A stretch of 64,000 nt of DNA from NCBI GenBank assembly GCA_949825065.1, contig OX463859.1, positions 31,079,847 to 31,143,846 on the forward strand. The letters are read 5' to 3'. Shown here piece by piece: positions 56,078 to 64,000 of this stretch. The translations under genes were made by a program, and so were the position numbers. Origin of the DNA: Odontocerum albicorne. Its lineage: Eukaryota > Arthropoda > Insecta > Trichoptera > Odontoceridae. Under the pieces are notes generated by a model, which did not search any database, had not been told where the DNA came from, and saw only the letters and a list, made by a program, of their open reading frames with translations. Each line of letters opens with the position of its first letter. The first letter of the stretch is position 1.

Positions 56078-56841
56078 CGTAATTCCACTGAAGCAACATT
56101 TAGGCAACATGTAGCATGTGGCATTGACGCATGCTACACACAGCCTTTCAATCGAAGGAACACGAAGCGACAAGAAGCAAGTATCTTTGTAGCATGCTAC
56201 ATGTTGATTGTTGTTGCCGGGACGCATGCGTCACCTTTCGACATGTTTCAGCATGTCGAACAATGTCACCGTTATCCGAAAGTCAGCGGATCGGTGCAGC
56301 TTGAAGCGTGCGACATGGAGTGCAATATTAATAAAACTACCTTGTTTATTGAAGATTATCATAATTCACCGGAGTTATGGAATAATAAAATGGGTGATTA
56401 TAAAGACAACAGGATAAAAAACGATAAACTGAAGCAGTTAGCGAGTAAATACGATTGCACTATAATCGATATGGAAAAAAAATTATGAATTTGCATTCAG
56501 CTCTTCATCATTCTGACCTTCTTGACTATCGACATATAATTCTCTTCTCCAACACCGTGGCTTTCTTTTTTTTTTCTACGATTCAAAACTATTACCAAAT
56601 ATGCAGCTGCCTCGATTGTTTGCAAATACATAATGTACCAAACTGACGTTGCCTCCATGGAATTGTTTAAGACGCATGCTACACGTATTGACGACAAAGG
56701 GCATGCGACTCGGGGAGTCAAAATCCGCATGCGACATTGTTAAAATTTGTGGCACATAGTCGCACATCTAGGAACAGGCAACACTAGGAAACATGTCGCA
56801 TGCTTCATGTCGTTCAGTGTTGCCTTAGTCGAATTACGCCT
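56078..56841 (+). mobile_element. Harbinger-like element with MADF fragment, 764 bp
   Basis: AGGCGTAATTCCACTGAAGC and GTCGAATTACGCCT are inverted, flanked by TTA (56075-56077, 56842-56844), as for PIF/Harbinger. GCATGCTACATG-type motifs recur within both ends. Confidence 0.82.
56320..56488 (+). pseudogene. MADF-domain fragment in a Harbinger-like element
   Basis: TLFIEDYHNSPELWNNKMGD, YKDNRIKNDKLKQLASKYDC and TIIDMEKKL resemble the first two-thirds of a MADF domain (conserved LW and D-Y-K/R-D pattern). The frame ends at TGA 56486-56488. Its sequence differs from the MADF exon at 55198, so the two elements belong to different lineages. Confidence 0.75.
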
Positions 56842-56844
56842 TTA

Positions 56845-57205
56845 GATATAACATAGCAAATATTAAATTTATAATCATTTCAAGTGTGTATACATTTTTT
56901 TAGAACACTGTATTTATATACGGAGTCGAAAGATAAAAGAAAATGACAAAACAAAACAAATACAAAACCGCTTGAGTTCTCGATTCCCAAGCTCATTTAT
57001 TCACTAGAAAGCATTTCTAAGCTCTTTAAAGTGAAAACCACTCATTATCATTTTCGAAGCTGTGTCCAAAGATTTAAAACGAAATTATTTATATAGAACT
57101 TTCTTTCTTATTTAATTTTAAATATATATGTATTTAAAATTTGTACAATGTTTTGATTGTTGTCTTTGTGTTGCCATTATTTATTTTACGCTAGGAGAAT
57201 GCCCG
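56845..57205. other. 3' flank of the ENT gene
   Basis: AT-rich. TTTATT at 57180-57185 is an AATAAA on the minus strand, only about 27 bp past the stop codon; another lies near 56997. Confidence 0.45.
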
Positions 57206-57211
57206 CGGTCG

Positions 57212-57350
57212 TTATGTCACCAGACCGAAGAACGACCATTGGACTACATATCTGCCGAGCATTGAGAACGTTATGCCGGCTACGATGCCCGATATCAACA
57301 TCGCCGCACCGAACATACCGGCTTGGGGAGCGTATTGCGGTTCCACTTGT
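57212..57350 (-). CDS. ENT terminal exon
   Basis: It follows TTTACAG, encodes QVEPQYAPQAGMFGAAMLIS and GIVAGITFSMLGRYVV, the last membrane helix, and ends at TAA 57214-57212. Confidence 0.93.
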
Positions 57351-60300
57351 CTGTAAATAGAAAAATGAAAACACATTTAAATGAATCAATGAACTAAACC
57401 TAAAAAAGAAAATGTCAAAAATCAACCGGAGATAAAATTCAAAGAACGTAAAGTGAGAGAAAATGTGAAAAGATAAATATTATACAAAATATTTCTTTAC
57501 CAGTAGTATAGAAGGTATGAGAAATTTAGGAAAATCTAGTACAGAAAGAAAAAAGTATTTTGTGCATTTGTCTTCTTCTCCCTGGCTCCATCCCAACTCA
57601 TTGTCTGCGAAGACTGTTGGGGTCAGCTCTCCTCGTCCTCAGGTTGTATGCTCTTCTGTCCCGGACTACGTCCCCCAGGCCGTGCCTCTGCATCAGGTTA
57701 CCTTTTTGCACCACCCATGAATTCTTTGGTCTTCCTCTGGTTGTTATTCGAGGAAGATCCGTGGAGATTGCCTGGTTCACAATGTGATCGGGTGCTCTGC
57801 GTCCAACGTGCCCATACCATCTCAATCGCCTCTCCTCCATCTTACTGTTGATGTCTGTAACACCTAGGCTTGCACGAATGCGTGAGCTTTTTATTTAGTC
57901 TCTTAGAGACACACCAGCTGACCATCTTAGCATGCGCATTTGTACTTGGAAAAAAATTATAATCGTGTAAGAAGGGAGAAATTGTGGAGAAAAAGTATTG
58001 ATACGAGTATGGCGTGAATGATAAATTACTAAGTGCAATTGCCTCACTGTATGAAGACAGTAGTGCAGTGGTTTCCAAACTTTATGTTACTATGCCCCCC
58101 TTTAAAAACAATCTTATCGTGGCGCCTGCCCCCCCCTTTATTTTATGAAATAATACAGACACATTTTTAAATGGTAAAAAAATGTATTAATACAAAAATA
58201 AAAACGTTATTGACAGAATAATAACAAGGTTTTACTACGTACGAGTATATATATTTACTTTTGAATTAATTTGTTTTTAATGGGATGTATGTGCTTGTTT
58301 ATTAGCACAAAGTTTATCAAATCTACGAGTAGTTGTTATTGATGAGAGCGTTACTTTTAGCTCTTTTTCTACTACTAAACGGGCTAGATATTTGGATTTC
58401 ATTGCAATTGTTATGAAAATTTAATTTCTGTTAAACTTTCCACACCTCCTTTTACATTAGTCCACGCCTCCCAGTTTGGAAAACACTGCAGTAGTGCATG
58501 TGTAAGAGTAAATGGAGAACTCACCGAGTGGTTTAAAATTACGAAAGGCATAAAGCAAGGATATGTGATGTCACCTTGGTTGTTTAATTTATGTATAGAT
58601 TCATGTGCGGGCGATTAAAAAAATGATGGGAGAGGTATAAGAACGAGTGAAGTAAATGTATGTGTACTTCTTTTGAATCTGGTCCATTATAAAAAAATGA
58701 TGGGAGAGGTGTAAGAATGAGTGAAGTAAATGTATGTGGACTTCTTTTGAATCTGGCCCATTATAAAAAAATGATGGGAGAGGTGTAAGAATGAGTGAAG
58801 TAAATGTATGTGGACTTCTTTTGAATCTGGCCCATTATAAAAAAATGATGGGAGAGGTGTAAGAATGAGTGAAGTAAATGTATGTGGACTTCTTTTGAAT
58901 CTGGCCCATTATAAAAAAATGATGGGAGAGGTGTAAGAATGAGTGAAGTAAATGTATGTGGACTTCTTTTGAATCTGGCCCATTATAAAAAAATGATGGG
59001 AGAGGTGTAAGAATGAGTGAAGTAAATGTATGTGGACTTCTTTTGAATCTGGCCCATTATAAAAAAATGATGGGAGAGGTGTAAGAATGAGTGAAGTAAA
59101 TGTATGTGGACTTCTTTTGAATCTGGCCCATTATAAAAAAATGATGGGAGAGGTGTAAGAATGAGTGAAGTAAATGTATGTGGACTTCTTTTGAATCTGG
59201 CCCATTATAAAAAAATGATGGGAGAGGTGTAAGAATGAGTGAAGTAAATGTATGTGGACTTCTTTTGAATCTGGTCCATTATAAAAAAATGATGGGAGAG
59301 GTGTAAGAATGAGTGAAGTAAAAGTATGTGGACTTCTTTTGAATCTGGTCCATTATAAAAAAATGATGGGAGAGGTGTAAGAATGAGTGAAGTAAATGTA
59401 TGTGGACTTCTTTTGAATCTGGTCCATTATAAAAAAATGATGGGAGGTGTAAGAATGAGTGAAGTAAATGTATGTGGACTTCTTTTGAATCTGGTCCATT
59501 ATAAAAAAAATGATGGGAGAGGTGTAAGAATGAGTGAAGTAAATGTACGTGGACTTCTTTTGAATCTGGTCCATTATATCCAGTCACATTTTTCTCGGTC
59601 TACCTATTCTACGAACACCTCGCACTTCTGAATCATATTAGCCTAGTCGTTCTTTTGTCATTTGTTCTCTCCACATATCCAAACTATCTTCGAGTTCCTT
59701 TCTTCATTTTACTTAAAACATCAATTTTATCCATGCATTCATTTATGATGTCTTCATTCCACCTTCTTTCAAACATTGACAATACAAATTTTCCTCAGTA
59801 CACGCATCTCCACAACATTAATCATACTCTTATCCTTCTGCCAAGTCCTAGTTTCACTTCCATACATCAAGGTGGACACCAGCACACTATTATGTATTGT
59901 CATTTTTATTGCTGATATTGCACGGTTGTTATATATAACATTAAGTACTCAGTTTACCTTGTTTCCAGTCACATGTAAACAAACTGTCCAGTTTTTCTGA
60001 GTTAATAACCCATACATCACACACACCTTTTTTTTACCACACTTCTTTCTATAACCATAATCTTTGTAATTTGTTTTATCAAACACTGTTTTTTTCACTT
60101 TTTGTACCGGTATAACCCTACCGGTTTCGAGACTTTCCCCTCATCATCAGGGGAGCACAACTCAGTGTTGTTTGTGCTCCCCTGATGAAGTAAAAGCCTT
60201 GAAACCGGTAGGGTTATACCGTTACAAAAAGTGGAATTAACAGTGTTTGATAAAACAAATTAACTATAAATAATAGCATAATCTTTGTATGATGGCATGT

Positions 60301-62651
60301 ACTCGTATGTATGATTTGAAGGAAAGAGATGTACTCACCCAGGGATGTACATCATGCAGAGTGAGCTGAGATGGCCATTGGACCAGGCATGCGCTATGGC
60401 CAGCAGCCAGTAGAGCCAGTCGTTGTCAATGAAGACCGGCAACACACGTTGCACATCCAGTGGCTGGTAGTTGCACAGGACGAAGAGGGGCAGGAACAGC
60501 AGGCGGCCCCACACCGCTATCCAGATGTACTTGGGACTTGGCTGCAACACAACATATACAGACCCATTTACTAAATTGCCTATCATAGCAGAAACAAGAG
60601 GGCTGTTATCAATATGTAACGTATTTATTTATTTATTTAATTAACGACACAACAGTGTCTTTTATATACAAATGAACATATGACAAGTTATACAGGTACT
60701 TTAAAATTATTGACAAAAAATACAAAACTTTGTCTTAAAGACATGGAGATACAAAAAGCAGTAGTAATAATAAATTACAAAGTCATTGCTTAAAATTATT
60801 TAATATTCATATGTGTATTAAGTTCAATATCTGTATGTATATCACAAAATATTACCAAATTTTACCAAGTAGACTTACGTAATTGTCCAAGACTTGTTTT
60901 ATAGTGGTAAAGAACTTAGATTTGTTTTTAGTGGAACAACGCTTACATAGAACAAGAAGAATTGGATTTTTCGAGAATTTTATGGATAGATCTTGAGATA
61001 TAGAAAACACACGGGCTCACTTGTAGAACGAGATGCAAGTTGCTTTGCAGAATGGAAACCTTCCACATGTTGATGCAGGGTTACTCAACTCCAGAGGCAA
61101 AGTATTGTTCTTAATGTTTCGTTTATACGAGTACTAGGTTGTTTATATTAATAAAGGAGAGCACAAAGTTAGTAGCTATTGCTAAATATTTTTGTGATAT
61201 TCTGGCGAATACTATATATACTTATATTAAAAATATCTAAATTGTTGCAAAACTCATTTCCAAGTCTTTGAATACGAATTATAGAGGAGTTAATTTTATA
61301 ATTAGTATAGCAATTTTCACTATAAAAGGGATTGAGCTGTCTTGTGGATCTAGTGGGAATACGAAATGAAATGCTCGCGAGTAAGTGAGGTGCATCAATC
61401 ACTGAGTGAATGATTTAGTATAGCAGTACTATATCGGCTGTTTTTCTTCTGTCACACAGCTTCAAGAGTTTCACTGCATTTAATAAGTTGGGATAATTTC
61501 TTTGTTCACGTGGTATTCCAAGTTTAAAATTTATGAATCTTAGAAATTTGTTTTGTACTCGTTCTAAAGTGTGTGCATGGACGGCGTAATGAGGAGACCA
61601 TATTGATGAGTTGTAGTCAAGGCGGCTACGTATCAAAGAGCAGTGCAGTACCGGTGAATCAGTTGTTTAGCTGTGGTCTTCCTGATATCCCTCAAAGATG
61701 GAGTAAGCAAGTGTCCAGTGCTTCTCCGGTAAGCCCCCATATTTGGATCCGATTTGATAATACGAGACATACTCCGTGTTTAAATACCCATCTCCCTGGA
61801 CATGATTTTTTGTTTGCGGAGTGGATTTCTACGGATTCTGTTACTCACGGTTTCGATGACTGCTGGAGTTCTTACGATTCGCGGTCGACCACTTCTTTGC
61901 CGATCTTCAATACCTTAAGTATCTTTGAATCGATTAATAGTACGATATACAAACTGACGATTGATACCCAAAGATTTTAAAGTATTAAAAATGTCTCCCG
62001 GCGTCATTCCAACTTTACGGAACGCAATTACAGCGATATGGTTTTCTTTACCGCCCCACTCCATGTTTACTGGTCAACGTTCAGTGACTAACTGATTATA
62101 GCAATACCACAAGGGATGGAGAATTACCTAAAAAAGGTTTTAGGTTTCTACCTGCTATTGTTTAGATTTTACGAGTGTTTGAATTTGTGTAACAGTATTT
62201 ATGGCAGGACTATATATAAGTAGAATTATCTATATATTCCTGGCCCGCCGAACCTAAAATTTACGATCTGGCCCTTAGCGAAAAAAGTTTGCCGACCCCT
62301 GCTTTAAATCAACGAGCAGCAATATAGAAATTGAAATCCAGGAATAGTTTCATGTAAAGAGCGCAAGAATAGACAATTTCTCCAGATAAAGCGCATTTTC
62401 TCTGAAGTTGAAAGAAAAACACACTTAACAACGGGATATGAAGTTTTAGTTTTATTTTTTTTCTGATAAATTCTTATCATCCTGGATAACCGAGTCCACT
62501 GTGCATTTAAAAATATCACGTATACTCACCCAATTGACGAGAGTTGCCGTGAAGCTGCCTAGCATAGCGCAGATGTTGAACGTGAGGAAACAGAGCACCT
62601 GGGTGAACACTTGGTCCGGAATAACGAATTCCGAGTCTGACCGTTTGATGT
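57212..62651 (-). CDS. Equilibrative nucleoside transporter (SLC29 family), last three exons
   Basis: Exons 62651-62530, 60541-60339 and 57350-57212 join in phase at GT/AG junctions and encode the C-terminal 153 or so residues of an ENT. ENTs move nucleosides across membranes down their gradient. Hallmarks are FTQVLCFLTFNICAMLGS, SPKYIWIAVWGRLLFLPL, FVLCNYQP, NGHLSSLCMMYIPG and VEPQYAPQAGMFGAAML. They make up roughly the last four membrane segments. Family members have about 11 segments, so about two-thirds of the protein must be encoded upstream of the window. No defect is seen in the visible part. Which ENT paralogue it is cannot be told. Confidence 0.92.
57575..57957 (-). pseudogene. Non-LTR RT C-terminal relic (family 3) in ENT intron
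   Basis: On the minus strand SLGVTDINSKMEERRLRW, YGHVGRRAPDHIVNQAIS and NLRTRRADPNSLRRQ are seen. Closely related to 41113-41430. Confidence 0.78.
57965..58620 (+). pseudogene. Non-LTR RT palm fragment split by a hAT, in ENT intron
   Basis: Before the hAT the frame reads VNDKLLSAIASLYEDSS; after it ACVRVNGELTEWFKITKGIK and QGYVMSPWLFNLCID follow, the RT segment just before the catalytic box. The array at 58619 begins where that box should lie. Confidence 0.8.
58066..58488. mobile_element. hAT MITE, 423 bp
   Basis: CAGTGGTTTCCAAACTTT and AGTTTGGAAAACACTG are inverted; CAGTAGTG is duplicated exactly (58058-58065, 58489-58496). No coding sequence. Confidence 0.93.
58619..59578. repeat. Tandem array, 74-bp unit, about 13 copies (ENT intron)
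   Basis: ATGATGGGAGAGGTGTAAGA plus ATGAGTGAAGTAAATGTATG and a GGACTTCTTTTGAATCTGGC half repeat every 74 bp. One frame of the unit reads RMSEVNVCGLLLNLVHYKK, resembling RT sequence just upstream of the catalytic box. Small period changes (loss of GA near 59446, extra A near 59508) break any long frame. Confidence 0.95.
59579..60000 (-). pseudogene. Degraded non-LTR RT fragment (minus strand)
   Basis: On the minus strand TGTATGGAAGTGAAACTAGG (YGSETR-like) and related thumb sequence can be followed, with many stops. The orientation is opposite to the RT fragment left of the tandem array. Confidence 0.5.
60056..60289. mobile_element. Palindromic element with 13-bp direct repeats
   Basis: Arms AATTTGTTTTATCAAACACT...GGGGAGCACAA and TTGTGCTCCCCTGATG...CAGTGTTTGATAAAACAAATT mirror each other from 60068 to 60261. 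The direct repeat CATAATCTTTGTA is exact at 60056-60068 and 60277-60289. Related split arms are at 650 and 1908. No coding sequence. Confidence 0.82.
60339..60541 (-). CDS. ENT exon (second from end)
   Basis: It follows GTTGCAG. It encodes PSPKYIWIAVWGRLLFLPLF and FIDNDWLYWLLAIAHAWSNG, then HLSSLCMMYIPG, giving two membrane helices, and ends with two bases of a split codon before GTGAGT. Confidence 0.95.
60620..61640 (-). pseudogene. Jockey-like non-LTR retrotransposon, 5'-truncated (ENT intron)
   Basis: The minus strand encodes MIRSRLDYNSSIWSPHYAVH, ERVQNKFLRFINFKLGIPRE and LLNAVKLLKLCDRRKTADIV, typical of the RT C-terminus of the Jockey group. A stop precedes SVIDAPHLLASISFRIPTRS in the next section. 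The 3' end runs into TTTATTTATTTATT at 60629, the reverse complement of its tail. A shorter copy of the 3' end is at 4296. Confidence 0.8.
61640..62064 (-). pseudogene. Tc1/mariner-type transposase N-terminal fragment
   Basis: From ATG at 62064: MEWGGKENHIAVIAFRKVGM, INRQFVYRTINRF, RQRSGRPRIVRTPAVIETVS and RIRRNPLRKQKIMSREMGI, a helix-turn-helix pair. In-frame stops occur after RFKDT and after REMGI. Cut off where the Jockey-like element begins at 61640; no catalytic residues remain. Confidence 0.8.
62243..62301. mobile_element. Single hAT-like terminus
   Basis: AAAGTTTGCCGACCCCTG reads CAGGGGTCGGCAAACTTT on the minus strand, a typical hAT end. No partner end or 8-bp duplication was found. 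Confidence 0.5.
62530..62651 (-). CDS. ENT exon (third from end)
   Basis: It follows a TTTTCCAG acceptor, enters with two bases of a split codon, and encodes IKRSDSEFVIPDQVFTQVLC and then FLTFNICAMLGSFTATLVNW, a membrane helix. It ends in phase 0 before GTGAGT. Confidence 0.9.
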
Positions 62652-62789
62652 CTGGAAAAAAAGAAAAAGAACACTTAATATTTCTGATATTTTACGACAC
62701 TTTTTACATCTATTCATGCAGCGGAGTGTTCATTACTTGGTGCATATAGGAAGTACGAGGTCTGGTATTGATGAGACTAAATTTACTTC

Positions 62790-63258
62790 TTCTTAAACTT
62801 TCTATAGCTATACTCAAGAGTCTGTTACTGCAGGATTGTCCTCCTGTGATGCTGAGCTCCAGCTATCTCTCCATCGTTTCGGGGGTCTCTCTGGTGGACG
62901 CCGTCCATCCGGCACCCCATGCAGAGCTATGTATGGGATTCTTGTGGAATTCATTCTTTGTACATGTTGGTATCAGTATCGTCGACGCTGTCGTCCCCAT
63001 CTGACCACATCTTGGACCTCGCAGACCTCTCGGATTGTGGTGTTCCTTACACGATCACGCAAAGTCTTCCCAGCAATAGCACGTAGAATTCTCATTTCCG
63101 TTGTCCTTAGCATACTTTTTGTCCTGACAGTGTCCGCCCTCGCTTCGATGCCATATGTGAGGATAGGTCGCACACAGGTCTTATAAATGCGTACCTTGCT
63201 ATCCGTTCTCATATCTTTATTCCTACATATGACATCTCTCAGGCAGCCCGCCACAACA
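62790..63258 (-). pseudogene. Non-LTR RT C-terminal relic (family 2)
   Basis: On the minus strand VVAGCLRDVICRNKDMRTDS, VRIYKTCVRPILTYGIEARA, LRAIAGKTLRDRVRNTTI and VCEVQDVVRWGRQRRRY run in one frame. It is nearly identical to 35110-35580 but has Cys in place of Trp at VICRNK. Upstream coding is cut at 63258 by the mariner. Confidence 0.88.
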
Positions 63259-64000
63259 AAAAAAAAATTCAGCCGAATCGAACACATAGTTTTGTTTTGA
63301 CCACGTGTGGAAACGAGCGTGTCCGCGGATTTGAGAAAATTGGAAAAAGAGCAATATCGGTCGGTGATTCGATTCTTGTTTTTGAAAGGGAAATCGCGCA
63401 GCGAAATCAAAAAGCGTTTGGATGCTGTGTACGGTGACTCTTCTCCTTCGATGGCGACCGTCTAAAATTGGTTTAACGAGTTTCAACGTGGTCACACGTC
63501 GGTTTTTGATGAGCCACGCCCAGGTGCCCCGAAAACGGCTACCACGTAGGATAACGTGACAAAATTCCACGATCTCGTATTGGCAGACCGCAGATTGAAG
63601 GTGCGCGAGATAGCTGAGACAGTAGGCATCTCAAAAGACAGCGTGGGTCATATCCTGCATGAAGTATTGGGCATGAGAAAGCTGTCGGCGGGATGGGTAC
63701 CGCGTTTGCTCACTCCGGACAACAAGCGCAACCGTGAGACCACTTCAGAGCAGTGTTCGACGATGTTTAAGCGCAATCCGAAGGAGTTTCTGCATTGTTT
63801 CGTGACCATCGACGAAACATGGATACACTGGTACACACCCGAGACCAAGGAACAGTCGAAACAGTGGACTTCACCCGGCGAACATGCTCCGAAGAAGGCG
63901 AAGACTGTCCTATCGGCCGGAAAGGTGATTGCCACCGTTTTCTGGGATTCAAAAGGTGTGATCTACATCGACTTCCTAGAGAAGGGCAAAACGGTCACAG
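63259..64000 (+). pseudogene. Mariner transposase, runs off the window
   Basis: Frame: SADLRKLEKEQYRSVIRFLF, LKGKSRSEIKKRLDAVYGDS, then the second helix-turn-helix (KVREIAETVGISKDSVGHIL) and the first catalytic box FVTIDETWIHWYTPETKEQS. GKVIATVFWDSKGVIYIDFL follows to the window edge. Stops at 63463-63465 and 63547-63549 inactivate it. It inserted in, or abuts, the RT relic; its terminal repeat is not resolved. It differs from the other mariners here. Confidence 0.92.

Overview
This 64 kb window is AT-rich nuclear DNA from an animal, most likely an insect. It has spliced genes with GT/AG introns, tRNA-derived SINEs, many non-LTR retrotransposon tails, and mariner, Tigger/pogo, hAT, piggyBac-type and Harbinger-type DNA transposons. 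I cannot name the order or species. I see no bacterial operon, rRNA gene, CRISPR array or virus gene.

Only two host genes can be supported, both on the minus strand. At the left end (8463 down to 2644) is an apparently complete five-exon gene for a BCCIP/Bcp1-family protein of about 298 residues. All splice junctions are GT/AG and in phase. Its introns hold 66-bp and 39-bp tandem arrays, a deleted mariner, non-LTR tails and half a palindromic MITE. At the right end (62651 down to 57212) are the last three exons of an equilibrative nucleoside transporter (SLC29/ENT family). Its upstream exons must lie beyond base 64000. Its introns hold non-LTR fragments, a hAT, a 74-bp tandem array and a palindromic element.

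The roughly 48 kb between them is an intergenic graveyard of transposons. From left to right: a nest of a minus-strand RT fragment, a plus-strand RT fragment with 11-bp target duplication and a hAT inside it (9.6-11.3 kb); TTAA-bounded elements at 13.2, 22.9, 24.8, 31.0, 31.9, 44.0, 48.2 and 48.8 kb; Tigger derivatives at 17.3, 21.1 and 29.8 kb; large tandem arrays at 26.4, 33.8, 42.2 and 50.0 kb; mariner relics at 33.0, 38.1, 45.4 and 55.7 kb; and two Harbinger-like elements carrying MADF-domain remnants (55.0 and 56.1 kb). Further mariner/Tc1 relics lie at 61.6 and 63.3 kb. Every autonomous element seen is broken by stops, deletions or truncation, so the window records successive past invasions.

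The most unusual items are the two MADF-bearing Harbinger-like elements, a stack of two TTAA elements inside one arm of a palindromic MITE, a TTAA element carrying three AGGTCA/TGACCT palindromes, a palindromic element with a 13-bp direct repeat, a tandem array that begins inside reverse-transcriptase coding DNA, and a 37-bp array with a four-unit higher-order repeat.
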